A DNA stretch of 64,000 nucleotides from Clostridioides difficile (GCF_900243075.1 NZ_OEZH01000097.1:1-64000); one strand, 5' to 3'. Shown: positions 41,487 through 50,977, counted from the stretch's first letter. Numbers and translations: made by a program. The notes: generated by a model from the letters alone, not told the origin.

Positions 41487-43427
41487 CTAAGCACCTCCTG
41501 CAAATAAATCTAATTCATATTTACTAATGTCGATTTCAAAGAAAATATTTTCTTGACCAGAAATAGACAACAAACATTCTCTCTTAGATAAGTTTGCTAT
41601 CTGTGCTAATTCACTTTCTGATAGTTGACCTTCAAATACCTTATTAAAAACTTCTTTATCACTATGATCTTGACGCATAATAAACTTATACTGTGTAAGG
41701 GCAAATAGTTTTTTAATTTCTTGAAATACTTCTCCTGTTACGTCTTCTGGAACAAAATCCTTTATATTCTGAGATGCAAATATTATACCTGCAAAATACT
41801 TCCTTGCTTCTCTTTCAAAATCAGTTAAAAATTTTACAGCCTTTATATTATTTGAATTTATAATTCTATGTGCTTCATCTATAAGTAAAAAGAATTTTTT
41901 TGCTTCTTCTATTGATGAAGCAAAAGTTTTTGTTTGGTCTTTATTATTTTTATCAAACTTATCTTTCTCTCTTCTTCCTTGAACTAATGCTTCATTCCAA
42001 AGAAGATTTAAAACACTAAAAATTTGTGCATTAAATATTCTTTCATCAAACTGTGTTAAGTTTCTAAGTTCAAAAGATACTACTTGTTCATTAGTAATAT
42101 CTGCAATCGAGGAATGTCCATTAAATAATTTTCCATAATCTCTAACTATACTCTCTAAATTTAATATTATATTTTCAAGTTTTTCTTGCCTATTTAATGT
42201 AATATTTTTTTTAGGAATTTTATTGGCTACATCATCATACATCTGCTTTTCAACATAATGTAACAAATCTTCAACAATTGGATACTTTTCTGTTTCATAC
42301 TCAGTTGATTTTTCCTTTTCGATTCCATGATAAACATAAAATTCACTAAGTAATTTTTCAAACTCTCTTTGTTCACTTGCTGAACATTCTGGCACTAAAA
42401 ATTTATATATTGTACTAACTTTATCAAGATGAGTAGTGAAAGACATTTCATTATTTACTTTATAAGTATGCTTATCTGTTATTGTAGCAAAAACTTCTAG
42501 TGGGTTTATTATTCCATCAGTACCATCTAAAGATACTGTCTTTCCTCCTTCAGCCTTAACTAATGCCTCAAATTCTCCAGTAACATCAATAATTCTTGTT
42601 GTATTACCAACAATTGTATTATTGTGTGAAAGTTCTTTTAATAATGTTGATTTACCTTGTCCCATAAGACCTACAATCACAGAATTATAGAATATTCTTT
42701 TCCTTCCATCATTAGTAAAGGGATCAAAAATTATATCACCACCAGTAAAAGTCTGTCCAAGATAACAACCAGTTTTATCATTTAAACTAGTAAATCGAAA
42801 AGGATACCCACCTGCAAGAGCAAGAGCTTGAAGTGGTTTTCCTTTTCTTTTATACCTAAAACTTTGTTGTTTCTCATATTTACAAAATAAGGACATCCAC
42901 TCTTCTGTTTGTTCACTTAAACAAATAGCTGTTTTAAATCCTATACCTTCTAATTCTTTTGATATTTCAGCAATTCTATTTTCAACACCTTCTATTGTTT
43001 TATCAGATATATAGTATCTTACATGTATTGACTTCATTACTTCCCCAAAATTCGTAATATCCTCTACTAAGCCATATAAAGTATCATAAGAACCTTTTGC
43101 TTGTATTTTGCTTACTATATCACGATCTTCATAAAATCTATGATTATACTCAGCCAAAGATTTATTCATTTGATTTAAGGTTTTTTCTTTTTTTTCTGTT
43201 TTTACATCTAGTGTAGTTATAACGTTTCTAAAACTAAAAAGTTTTTCTAACCAAAAGGTATCATTTTGTTTTGGGTAACCATAAACATGTAAACAGGTCT
43301 CAAAACCATCACCTTTTTCTATAATTCTTGTAGAAAATCTAATTCCTCCTTGTGGCTGAATTTCTCTCAAAAGATATGGGTTGTACTCTTTTTTATTAAA
43401 TTTATTAATTTTTATTAGTTTATTCAT
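41487..43427 (-). CDS. virB4: VirB4-type conjugation ATPase
   Basis: 646 residues. Walker A is VGLMGQGKSTLLKEL near residue 256; Walker B is FFLLIDEAHRII near 518. The C-terminal RecA-like part (SQNIKDFVP, QYKFIMRQDHSD) is typical of VirB4/TraE ATPases that drive pilus or channel assembly and substrate transfer. The N-terminal 230 residues are the VirB4-specific region. The gene is flanked at close spacing by VirB3-like and VirB8-like genes, the usual order in Gram-positive type IV systems. Confidence 0.93.
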   Translation of the reverse strand: MNKLIKINKFNKKEYNPYLLREIQPQGGIRFSTRIIEKGDGFETCLHVYGYPKQNDTFWLEKLFSFRNVITTLDVKTEKKEKTLNQMNKSLAEYNHRFYEDRDIVSKIQAKGSYDTLYGLVEDITNFGEVMKSIHVRYYISDKTIEGVENRIAEISKELEGIGFKTAICLSEQTEEWMSLFCKYEKQQSFRYKRKGKPLQALALAGGYPFRFTSLNDKTGCYLGQTFTGGDIIFDPFTNDGRKRIFYNSVIVGLMGQGKSTLLKELSHNNTIVGNTTRIIDVTGEFEALVKAEGGKTVSLDGTDGIINPLEVFATITDKHTYKVNNEMSFTTHLDKVSTIYKFLVPECSASEQREFEKLLSEFYVYHGIEKEKSTEYETEKYPIVEDLLHYVEKQMYDDVANKIPKKNITLNRQEKLENIILNLESIVRDYGKLFNGHSSIADITNEQVVSFELRNLTQFDERIFNAQIFSVLNLLWNEALVQGRREKDKFDKNNKDQTKTFASSIEEAKKFFLLIDEAHRIINSNNIKAVKFLTDFEREARKYFAGIIFASQNIKDFVPEDVTGEVFQEIKKLFALTQYKFIMRQDHSDKEVFNKVFEGQLSESELAQIANLSKRECLLSISGQENIFFEIDISKYELDLFAGGA

Positions 43428-43450
43428 ACTAAATCTCCCTTTATATCTCT

Positions 43451-44047
43451 CTATATTTTTGTATTTTGATTGGATAATTTAAAAAGTATTTTTATTTTTT
43501 TATCTAAATCAATTTTACTAAATTTGAATTTCCCAGCCGATAATCTAAATATCAAATTAATTTTATCATCCATTTCATCTTCATTATTTGCATATATAAA
43601 AATATAAAATTCTTTATTTTCCCTATTAAATTCTATACGTTCAAGTTGATCTAATTTTATTTTTAAAAAATGTAAATGTGTAGGATTAGTGGTTCTTTCT
43701 ATAACTCTTTTAAAATACTGTTGTTGAATAAATGTATTTACTGGAAAATTCATTGATATAATTTTTATATCATCTTGATATGTTCTTAAAAACGTTGCAA
43801 AGGTGGAAATATGTGCATTTATTTCTTCTTTATTTAATGTATATATATCACAAGATGATATTTGAAACATATCCATAACCCCATCTTTAGTTTCAAAGGC
43901 TTCATTTTCTGTTACATCTAAAAAAGGAAGTAATTCTGTTATGTCTTTATCAATTTTTTTATTTATCTTTTTCAACTCTTTTTTTTCTTGCTTTTCCAAC
44001 TTTTTTTCTTCTTTACTTAATTCACTTATATACTTTTTTCTAAGCAT
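43451..44047 (-). CDS. Hypothetical protein coupled to VirB4
   Basis: 198 residues from the ATG at 44047, with AAAGGAG 7 bp upstream (the listed frame begins five codons earlier). The N-terminal 40 residues are a highly charged helix (SKEEKKLEKQEKKELKKINK). The rest has a VirB4-N-terminal-like look (FETKDGVMDMFQISSCDIYT, FATFLRTYQDDIKIISMNFP), as if a detached N-terminal domain of the ATPase encoded 23 bp downstream. It is known only in transfer operons of this type; function unproven. Confidence 0.65.
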   Translation of the reverse strand: MLRKKYISELSKEEKKLEKQEKKELKKINKKIDKDITELLPFLDVTENEAFETKDGVMDMFQISSCDIYTLNKEEINAHISTFATFLRTYQDDIKIISMNFPVNTFIQQQYFKRVIERTTNPTHLHFLKIKLDQLERIEFNRENKEFYIFIYANNEDEMDDKINLIFRLSAGKFKFSKIDLDKKIKILFKLSNQNTKI

Positions 44048-44083
44048 AATAACTCCTTTCAATATTAAATTCTCAAAATTACT

Positions 44084-44365
44084 TTATTCATCCCAATCTA
44101 TAGAATGATACGTTTTTCTATCTCTAGTAATCAATAAATATATTGACATAAAGTTTCTCATTCCTGGATTTATCGGACTTTTTGCAACTAAAAATATTGC
44201 TACCACTAATGTATATATATAATATGCAAGTATTAAAGTTGGATAAACAATTGAACTTGTTATCCATGCAAAGAACAAGGCTAACAGAATAATCAATAAG
44301 TCAGTAACATATATTGATTTAAATATTTTAGTTTCTGAAGAAATTTCATTTGGAATATTATACAT
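44084..44365 (-). CDS. VirB3/PrgI-like membrane protein
   Basis: 93 residues with two adjacent membrane helices (VTDLLIILLALFFAWITSSI and LILAYYIYTLVVAIFLV) and a polar, PINPGMRNFMSIYL-bearing tail. Size, helices and position immediately before VirB4 match VirB3/PrgI, inner-membrane parts of the channel. Confidence 0.75.
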   Translation of the reverse strand: MYNIPNEISSETKIFKSIYVTDLLIILLALFFAWITSSIVYPTLILAYYIYTLVVAIFLVAKSPINPGMRNFMSIYLLITRDRKTYHSIDWDE

Positions 44366-44402
44366 AAAAACATCCTTTCTAAATTATATTAATTGTTCTT
44401 TA

Positions 44403-46346
44403 TTATTTTTTAGAACCCATTTTCTTATTTATACTATCTCTAAATTTTGCTCCTGTGTTTTTACCTAATTGATAATGCTGAGACACTTTTTGTGATAGTG
44501 GACTTATTTTTTCCTCAATCTTATCTACATATGATTCATTTCCTCTATCTGCTATTTTAGGAGAATCAACTTTAGGTACAATATCATCTTTACTATTTCT
44601 TAGATTGTTATTTGGAGTATTTACTCCTTCACTTTTACTATTGAAATTTTCTCCATTCCTATTCATACCTGTTCTAATATTATTATTCCTATCAAGACCT
44701 TGTGTTGATGTTCTATTTATATCATCCTTTTTCATAGGCTCTTTAACAGGATTTCTATTTATATTATTATCTTTGTCAGATTTATTTTCCACTTTAGGTA
44801 TTTTATCAATATTAGGCATTTTATCAATACTATCATTCTTATTCTTATTGTTTAAGTCGTCTATTGATTTATTGTCACCTTTATTTTCTATTTTGTCTCT
44901 AATATTTCCTAAAGGAGAATCTGTATCATCATCTAGTTTATTTCTCATATTTTCATCTTTTAATTTATTTGGAATTTGCTTATCTTGCTTTTCTTGATTA
45001 TCTGGTTTCTTTATTGAAGAATTATCTTTATTAGATTCCTTTTCATCTTTTGGCTTTCTCTCTTCTTCATCTATAGGTCTATTGGATTTATCATTCAAAC
45101 TTAAATCTGAATTAGCACTAGGCATTTTATCAATTTTACTAATTTTATCATCTCCATTTAAACTATTGCTTCCTGTTCTAAATCCATCAATAAAACCACT
45201 CATACCAGATGCTACAGTAGCTCCACCCATTGCAACCTTACTTGTCATATCTCTAATTGCTGAGAAACCACCTTTTGCCATTTCTCCACCATGATATATT
45301 GAAGATATCACATTTCCAGTACTCACTCCAGAATTTATTCCAAAAATTCTTTCAACAATATCTGGTCCAGAAATAACTGCTGATGCTCCACCAATTAAAA
45401 CTATTAATTCTGCTATTCCATCTACTTTTGAAGATGCATATGAACTAAGTAATAGATATATTTTTATTAATAAAGATATTGAAAATAATATAGCAAAAGA
45501 TGAAAATAAATCTTTTACAATAGTCTTTAATCCTTGACCTGTACTTATATCTGCAAAAGAGTATAGTGTTGCAAATATTCTTTTAATTCCTATTTCAGCT
45601 ATTATTTTTGCTATCCTTATTGATGAAAGCACTATGACTACAATAATACATGTTAAGGTTACTATTACATTAAAGTAGTCTAAGTGCCATCTATAATAAG
45701 ATTCTCCACCCATACCAAAAAAACCATCACTTAAATCTACCAACATTTTTTTACTATTTTCATCAAAACCAATTTTCTTTGAAAATAAATCTTTATTTTT
45801 CACCTTTGAAGTATCTAATTCATCTAAAACATTTACATTCATGACTGCACTTTCAGGTATATTATTTTTAGTAGACTTATTGAAATTATTTGCTTCAAAT
45901 AAATATATATCTGTCAAGTTTTCTTTAATAACCTTATTAGCCGTTGTTTCATATTTACTATTTACTGCTGATATTGCTGTATCAGTTATTTTTGCTACTT
46001 GTAACATAAATGTAGGTAACGCAACTACAACTACTACTGCAAGTGCTATATTAGTAGTTAAACCTTCTAACTTAAATTTTCTATTAAGCATTAATTGGAA
46101 TCCTAAATAACCAAGTGACACCATAAAAATAACGAATATAACTGGCTTAAACATTTTTATTAACTCATTAATTTCAGGGCTATTAAAAAATCCGTTCAAA
46201 GTGTATACTTTATCAACTACACCTTCAACGGAATTAGATATCATAACTAAAAATTTTATTAAGTACCATCCAACTGCTCTAAATGCTCCTCCTATAAACT
46301 CTTTAATTACTATTATAGAATCATATTTGGATAATATATCTATCAT
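44403..46346 (-). CDS. VirB6/TrbL-like polytopic channel protein with low-complexity tail
   Basis: About 647 residues from the ATG at 46346 (GGGAG 8 bp upstream). About seven membrane helices fill residues 1-350, including VIFVIFMVSLGYLGFQLML and LIVLIGGASAVISGPDIVER. The following 250 residues are Asn/Asp/Lys-rich (NKSDKDNNINRNPVKEPM) and probably disordered, outside or inside the membrane. VirB6/TrbL proteins form part of the translocation pore. It lies just upstream of the VirB3-like gene. The long polar tail is typical of Firmicute TrbL homologues. Confidence 0.82.
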   Translation of the reverse strand: MIDILSKYDSIIVIKEFIGGAFRAVGWYLIKFLVMISNSVEGVVDKVYTLNGFFNSPEINELIKMFKPVIFVIFMVSLGYLGFQLMLNRKFKLEGLTTNIALAVVVVVALPTFMLQVAKITDTAISAVNSKYETTANKVIKENLTDIYLFEANNFNKSTKNNIPESAVMNVNVLDELDTSKVKNKDLFSKKIGFDENSKKMLVDLSDGFFGMGGESYYRWHLDYFNVIVTLTCIIVVIVLSSIRIAKIIAEIGIKRIFATLYSFADISTGQGLKTIVKDLFSSFAILFSISLLIKIYLLLSSYASSKVDGIAELIVLIGGASAVISGPDIVERIFGINSGVSTGNVISSIYHGGEMAKGGFSAIRDMTSKVAMGGATVASGMSGFIDGFRTGSNSLNGDDKISKIDKMPSANSDLSLNDKSNRPIDEEERKPKDEKESNKDNSSIKKPDNQEKQDKQIPNKLKDENMRNKLDDDTDSPLGNIRDKIENKGDNKSIDDLNNKNKNDSIDKMPNIDKIPKVENKSDKDNNINRNPVKEPMKKDDINRTSTQGLDRNNNIRTGMNRNGENFNSKSEGVNTPNNNLRNSKDDIVPKVDSPKIADRGNESYVDKIEEKISPLSQKVSQHYQLGKNTGAKFRDSINKKMGSKK

Positions 46347-46411
46347 TTCACTTTCTCCCAAAAAAAACACTCCTTTCTTTGGCTAAATTTATTTCTTACA
46401 TAAGCAAATAT

Positions 46412-48601
46412 CTAATCTAATACTTTCTTGATTGTTTCAATAAAATCTTCCCTTCCTATATCTTTTAAATAATCAAATATATCTTCTTTTGATGATAACT
46501 TTTCCAATTCTTTAATATCATCACAACTTAAAATTTTATTACCTATTTTTAAAATAATATTTTTTTGATACTCTGATATTTTTTGATTTTCTGTATCTAT
46601 TTTTTCATTTTCATATGATAATGGATTTATTTTAGTTTTCATTATTGACTCTATTCGTTCTTCTATTTCTCTTTTCACCTCTTCTTTTGTCTTTTCATGA
46701 AATAAACTTAACTCTTCTAAATTCACATCTTTATGTACAGTATTAACTTGAATATCACAGAATGATTTCTTATTTCCAAAATCATCATTAAGATATTCAT
46801 ATCTATATCTAAATGCTCTTTCATCCCCTACCCGATTATATATTGGATATGAAATTATTTTTCTTCCTTTTAAATCTCTACGTTTTATAACCCTTACAAC
46901 TACGGTTTCTCCTTCTTGTAGTTTGGTTAATTCATCTGCCTTCAATAACCTTCTTGTATCTAAGTTTTCAGTTTGACTTTTAGATAAAGAAAGTACCTTT
47001 CCTGACCTTGAACGTGTTATTACTGTTTTCTCTCCAACTAACTTTGAAAACTTTTCTGCTGTAGTGTCATCATTTGTAAGTAAATATATTTGATTACCAC
47101 AATTCGCAACTATTGTATTCATATCCTTTCCATATATTTTTTCTAATTGTGAATATGCTTGTACTATTAAACTAAATCTAATATTTCTACCTAAACACAC
47201 TGTTATTATATTTGCAAAAGACTCAATTGGTGGCATATTCCCAAATTCATCTAATATAAACTCAACTCCTATCTCGCATTTTCCATTTTTGCTTAAAGAT
47301 GCATTTTTTGCTAGTACATAATATAGTTGTCTTATAAAAAGACTTGCTATTTTATGATTACTAGAATCATAATCTGGAGTTACCATGAATATTGCTTTTG
47401 GTTTATGTTCTTTTGCTAGAAGATTCTTAAATCCTACACCTTTCAAATCAATTGTATTTTTAGATGTCAACTTTGCCATCTTATCCATAGTAAAAAGTTG
47501 TAATTCACTCATAGCTGTTGTAAATATACTCGCTCTAGTATTACCTTCTGCAAACCTACTTGTTGCATATTGTAATTTAGCAGCTGAGTTATTTGGTAGT
47601 TTTTTAAAATATTCATCTAAAGCATTTATATTATTACCTTGATAATCTTTTCTATTTTGAGAACCCAATGTTGAAAGCATATTCGCAACTGTATACATAG
47701 TAATTTTATGTTCTTCACCCTTTTCTATACATTCATCACATATTGCTAGTATCATTGCATTAACTAGAGCTGATGCAGAATTTTCCCAAATTGGGTCTTT
47801 CGAGTTTGGATTATGATATAATGTGTAAGTCAAGGTCTTGCATATTAATTGTGCTTCATCAATTCTTCCACCTTTATAGGACTCTAAAACCAATTGAAGA
47901 GGATTATATGATGAAGAATTTAATGGGTCTAATAGATTAAGCATTAAAACCTCATATCCTCTATCTTTAAGTGTATCGCCACACATTGCAATTAACTCAC
48001 CTTTTGGATCATTTATAACCAATGATGGTTTTTCTTTTGCCCTAGAAAAAATATCTATAGTTGGTACAACATACGTTTCACCTTTACCACTTCTAGTTGT
48101 ACCTATTATTAAATTATTTACAGAACTATCATCAACATATATTTCTTTTGTCTCTGGATTCCTTGAAATAGGAATACCACCCTTGCCTTCATACAATTCA
48201 TCTTTTTCTGGAACTGCTTTATATTGTTCATGTATCTCTTGATTGGTTGCAAATCTTACTGTTCCTTTTTGACCTTCTTCAAATTCTGCATAAGAGGTTT
48301 TTATATTCGCTATTACCTTTAAATATGCTACTAAGAATATAAAGTAAACTATTATGTATACTGGAAAACAGGTCAAAAATCTTGGAATAAATATTCTCCA
48401 TAAATTAAATTCCCCTCCATTGAAAATTTGAGTCAATGATGATATTGATTCTAATACTGTATTTAGAAAAATAGTTATTATTATAAATATAAATAAGCCT
48501 ATTTTTGTTAAATATTCTTTATTCACAAGTTTCTTTGCAAACTTAAACTCTGCATTTCTAGTCTCAAAAAATGAATTAATTAAGTCTTTTATAAGTTCCA
48601 A
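46412..48601 (-). CDS. virD4: VirD4/TraG-type coupling protein
   Basis: 729 residues from a TTG at 48601 with AAAGGAG 6 bp upstream; a longer frame to 48703 lacks a site. Two or three N-terminal membrane helices (IFIIITIFLNTVLESI, FLTCFPVYIIVYFIFLVAYL), then Walker A IIGTTRSGKGETYVVP near residue 160, Walker B (FILDEFGNMPPIESFANII near 425) and IVQAYSQLEKIYG. These are the hallmarks of T4CP ATPases that link the relaxosome to the channel. The tail after residue 600 is charged. Confidence 0.94.
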   Translation of the reverse strand: MELIKDLINSFFETRNAEFKFAKKLVNKEYLTKIGLFIFIIITIFLNTVLESISSLTQIFNGGEFNLWRIFIPRFLTCFPVYIIVYFIFLVAYLKVIANIKTSYAEFEEGQKGTVRFATNQEIHEQYKAVPEKDELYEGKGGIPISRNPETKEIYVDDSSVNNLIIGTTRSGKGETYVVPTIDIFSRAKEKPSLVINDPKGELIAMCGDTLKDRGYEVLMLNLLDPLNSSSYNPLQLVLESYKGGRIDEAQLICKTLTYTLYHNPNSKDPIWENSASALVNAMILAICDECIEKGEEHKITMYTVANMLSTLGSQNRKDYQGNNINALDEYFKKLPNNSAAKLQYATSRFAEGNTRASIFTTAMSELQLFTMDKMAKLTSKNTIDLKGVGFKNLLAKEHKPKAIFMVTPDYDSSNHKIASLFIRQLYYVLAKNASLSKNGKCEIGVEFILDEFGNMPPIESFANIITVCLGRNIRFSLIVQAYSQLEKIYGKDMNTIVANCGNQIYLLTNDDTTAEKFSKLVGEKTVITRSRSGKVLSLSKSQTENLDTRRLLKADELTKLQEGETVVVRVIKRRDLKGRKIISYPIYNRVGDERAFRYRYEYLNDDFGNKKSFCDIQVNTVHKDVNLEELSLFHEKTKEEVKREIEERIESIMKTKINPLSYENEKIDTENQKISEYQKNIILKIGNKILSCDDIKELEKLSSKEDIFDYLKDIGREDFIETIKKVLD

Positions 48602-48682
48602 CTTAGTACTCCTTTCTATAATTTTAATAATTGGCAAGTTGTAGGAATTGCACCTACTGATTTCGTTTAACTTGCATATATA

Positions 48683-48708
48683 GAAAGTGCTCATAAAGAG
48701 CACTTTTA
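48683..48708. terminator. Hairpin upstream of the coupling protein gene
   Basis: AAAGTGCTC at 48684 pairs with GAGCACTTT at 48699. It separates the VirB2-like gene from the coupling-protein gene, so it may partly reduce readthrough. Confidence 0.65.
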
Positions 48709-48769
48709 TAGTTTGAAAATTAAAAATTTTACGTATTTATAAGTAGAATTTAAAAAAATGAATACTGCA

Positions 48770-49006
48770 TCAAAATGTTATACGACCTTGTAAGAACTCT
48801 GCAAATGCTTTAGCACCTAATACAAATAAGAATCCTGTACCAGCCCCTACATACCATCCTTTAGATTTATCAATACCTTTAGGTCCTCCAAAAATTTGAA
48901 TTATTCCACCTATCGCAAGAGCAATTGCACAAGCAGGAAATCCCATTCTCTGAAGCCATGTAACAACTTCTAAGCCAAGATTACATAGAGAATCAATAAC
49001 ACCCAT
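48770..49006 (-). CDS. VirB2/TrbC-like small membrane protein
   Basis: 78 residues, with two membrane helices (FPACAIALAIGGIIQIFGG and GAGTGFLFVLGAKAFAEFL) split by a short charged loop. Size and two-helix form match VirB2/TrbC pilins or analogous PrgF proteins in Gram-positive systems. Its ATG overlaps the preceding stop (TAATG), so it is translated with the small gene upstream. Confidence 0.72.
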   Translation of the reverse strand: MGVIDSLCNLGLEVVTWLQRMGFPACAIALAIGGIIQIFGGPKGIDKSKGWYVGAGTGFLFVLGAKAFAEFLQGRITF

Positions 49007-49194
49007 TACAAATCCCCTCCATTTCTATTTTCTTGATTTAATTTATCTAATCCACTACTTAACAAATTAACATTATGCATGATAAAATTATTGTGGGCTT
49101 CATTTAGCCACTCATCATAACTTTTTCCTTTTAATAAAAGAATCTGTTCTACCAACTTTTTTCTTTCATCTGTCTTTGATTTTTTAGTAGCCAA
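49006..49194 (-). CDS. Small hypothetical protein at the start of the transfer operon
   Basis: 62 residues, from a TTG behind AAGGAG. The first half is basic (ATKKSKTDERKKLVEQILLL) and the rest polar and helical. It overlaps the VirB2-like gene by one base and so is probably co-translated. No family is recognised. Confidence 0.6.
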   Translation of the reverse strand: MATKKSKTDERKKLVEQILLLKGKSYDEWLNEAHNNFIMHNVNLLSSGLDKLNQENRNGGDL

Positions 49195-49219
49195 TATTCA
49201 TCACTCCTTTTTAATGACA

Positions 49220-49361
49220 TAATAAAAAAGCCCCCAGAGGACTTATTTTGATATAACGAATTTCATTTTTTTAATTGTAACTAAACACTATTACAAAACA
49301 TTTGCAAACACCCCCTTCAAATTTTTCCAATAAAAAAAGTCCCCTGGGGACATCTTTTTTT
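49220..49361. terminator. Two GTCCCC-family hairpins at the head of the transfer operon
   Basis: A worn copy (AAAAAAGCCCCCAGAGGACTTA, 49223-49244) and a perfect one (TAAAAAAAGTCCCCTGGGGACATCTTTTTT, 49331-49360; core 49339-49351) lie in the 49195-49379 gap. They bracket the space between the 49380 gene and the 49006 gene, where a promoter for the transfer operon would be expected; none is clear. Confidence 0.65.
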
Positions 49362-49379
49362 CATTATTTATAAACTTTT

Positions 49380-49637
49380 TTATTTTTTTCTATTTTCAAT
49401 AACTTTTTTAATTTCATAATCATCCATTTTTATACTTATTTTTATTAACATAACTCCTATTAAAAAATTTACTATTGGTATAGCTCCTATTGCCATTTCT
49501 CTTACTATATATATATAATGTTTTTTACATTGTTTTAGTAATTCATAATTTTCTTTATTGCTTTTTATTTTTAGACTAACAGAATAAATACCTATTAAAT
49601 AAATACTAATGGAAAATAGATATAATGCAATAAACAT
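49380..49637 (-). CDS. Small two-helix membrane protein
   Basis: 85 residues with an N-terminal helix (MFIALYLFSISIYLIGIYSV) and a second hydrophobic segment (MAIGAIPIVNFLIGVMLIK) ahead of a charged tail. No family is recognised. It ends the group of genes between the Tad locus and the transfer operon. Confidence 0.55.
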   Translation of the reverse strand: MFIALYLFSISIYLIGIYSVSLKIKSNKENYELLKQCKKHYIYIVREMAIGAIPIVNFLIGVMLIKISIKMDDYEIKKVIENRKK

Positions 49638-49664
49638 ATAACATAACCCCTTTTCTTTTTTATT

Positions 49665-50306
49665 TTAAAAATCGACTACTTTTACATACTTATATCCAAG
49701 ACCTGTTATTTTTAGTACATCTTCTATCCATGTAGGCGTATTTATTTGAACAGATTTAAATTCATCTCCACTAACTTTATAGAAATAACCTTCTGGTATC
49801 TCTTTATATCTGTAAATATATAAAATAAGACTTTCATCAATATCTTTTATATGTTTTCTAAATTTCAATGTATTCAAAAGTTCAATCGTCTCTTTTTCTA
49901 CTAAAAGAATGATCGTTACACCTGTTTCTTTTGCCAAATCTTTTAATTTTTTATAATTGACTTTAACACTAAAGCTAGTTCCATCTACAAAAATAATATC
50001 AATATTATCAATTGATTTTATTACATACCTTAACATATCTTCTAGTCTATAAAACGATAATAAACTATAGCCATAAAAATTATCTTTAATACTTACTTGA
50101 AACTCCAGTTTTTCATAATCGTAATTTATAAAAATAGTTTCTTCACATATGTCTTTTTCTGATAAGTATAAAATAGTATTATCTCTTGATAATTCATCCA
50201 TCACTGATAACATGATTTCAATTTTATTGCAATCCTTGTCACTCATAACAGAGATCAATTTACCAGATTCTTTTTTCCCATTTTTATTCATAGAAATATA
50301 TCTCAT
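49665..50306 (-). CDS. RecA/DnaB-fold-like protein lacking a P-loop
   Basis: 213 residues. The order of strands resembles the DnaB/RecA ATPase core. GKLISVMSDKDCNKIEIMLS sits where GxLxxxxGxxGxGKT would be, followed by DELSRDNTILYLSEKD (strand 2), NIDIIFVDGTSF (Walker B position, with Asp) and YKKLKDLAKETGVTIILLVE (the strand and helix that bear the sensor Gln in DnaB). The Walker A residues are replaced, so ATP use is unlikely. A regulatory or adaptor role in replication or Tad/T4 secretion is possible. The match is by eye only. Confidence 0.55.
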   Translation of the reverse strand: MRYISMNKNGKKESGKLISVMSDKDCNKIEIMLSVMDELSRDNTILYLSEKDICEETIFINYDYEKLEFQVSIKDNFYGYSLLSFYRLEDMLRYVIKSIDNIDIIFVDGTSFSVKVNYKKLKDLAKETGVTIILLVEKETIELLNTLKFRKHIKDIDESLILYIYRYKEIPEGYFYKVSGDEFKSVQINTPTWIEDVLKITGLGYKYVKVVDF

Positions 50307-50319
50307 GTCAATTTCTCCT

Positions 50320-50481
50320 TTATTTATTGTTTAATACTTTTAGCAACTCACTTACATTTACTTCTTTATTCGACTCTTCATTAATTATTCTTTCATATGT
50401 TTCAGGTTCTATATATAAACCTACACTCCATTTTCTTCCTCTACTGACTAAATCTACAAACACTGATTCTATATCAATCAT
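50320..50481 (-). CDS. 53-residue protein coupled to the RHH-like gene
   Basis: A frame too short for a usual cut-off: ATG at 50481 behind AGAGGGG, ending in TAA at 50320-50322. The product reads MIDIESVFVDLVSRGRKWSV, then GLYIEPETYERIINEESNKE and SELLKVLNNK. It starts 7 bp after the RHH-like gene and ends 14 bp before the DnaB-like gene, so the spacing fits an operon. It might be a toxin or partner of the RHH protein; no family is recognised. Confidence 0.6.
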   Translation of the reverse strand: MIDIESVFVDLVSRGRKWSVGLYIEPETYERIINEESNKEVNVSELLKVLNNK

Positions 50482-50487
50482 CTATGG

Positions 50488-50769
50488 TCACCCCTCTTTT
50501 AATAATTCTTCTGACATGTTTTCTTTTGCCCAATCTATAATAATATTTTCTAAAAGTTCAGACCTAGAATTTTCTTTCGTCGATTCTGTTCTTGTATGAT
50601 ATATAAGTGCATCAGCAACTGAAATTGGTAGATTTGTACTTACTCTTACTTTTCCTTCCTCATATTCACCTATAGGGTAAATTCCTTTTTGTATCTCTTT
50701 TTGTTTTTTTCTTTTTTCCAGCCTCTTCTCATCAACTTTTGTAAATTTTATATTTTTATCTCCATTCAT
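50488..50769 (-). CDS. Ribbon-helix-helix-like DNA-binding protein
   Basis: 93 residues. A basic N-terminus (KFTKVDEKRLEKRKKQKEIQ) precedes KVRVSTNLPISVADALIYHT and NSRSELLENIIIDWAKENM, a ribbon followed by two helices. The RHH fold binds DNA as a dimer, often as an antitoxin or plasmid regulator. With the 53-residue gene that follows by 6 bp it could be a small TA or regulatory pair. It has a normal ribosome binding site (AAAGGA) 7 bp upstream. Confidence 0.7.
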   Translation of the reverse strand: MNGDKNIKFTKVDEKRLEKRKKQKEIQKGIYPIGEYEEGKVRVSTNLPISVADALIYHTRTESTKENSRSELLENIIIDWAKENMSEELLKEG

Positions 50770-50788
50770 AATTATCCTTTCTAATGTT

Positions 50789-50929
50789 TTAATTCAGACT
50801 TGTTTTTATAATAGTTATCCCTAGTATCAAAGTATATTTTAATCCTCCAAAATAGTAACCTATTAGCAATAATATAGTTACAAACTGAATCATACCTAAT
50901 GAAACAACTTTTTCAATATTATTTATCAT
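50789..50929 (-). CDS. 46-residue single-helix membrane protein
   Basis: Short frame with ATG at 50929 and AGAGGAAG upstream, ending at TAA 50789-50791. The product (MINNIEKVVSLGMIQFVTIL, then LLIGYYFGGLKYTLILGITI, IKTSLN) contains one or two membrane helices. It is in the same direction and spacing as its neighbours. Function unknown. Confidence 0.55.
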   Translation of the reverse strand: MINNIEKVVSLGMIQFVTILLLIGYYFGGLKYTLILGITIIKTSLN

Positions 50930-50945
50930 AGTGTTCTCTTCCTCT

Positions 50946-50967
50946 AAAAGCCCCCAGGGGACTTTTT
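50946..50967. terminator. GTCCCC-family hairpin variant
   Basis: AAAAGCCCCCAGGGGACTTTT, where C replaces T in the left arm. It lies between the 66-residue gene and the 46-residue membrane protein gene. Confidence 0.65.
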
Positions 50968-50977
50968 CATAAAAGTA

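Noticed and set aside
50327-50599. Plus-strand frame of 90 codons
   Set aside because: It overlaps the 53-residue and RHH-like genes antisense and has no ribosome site.
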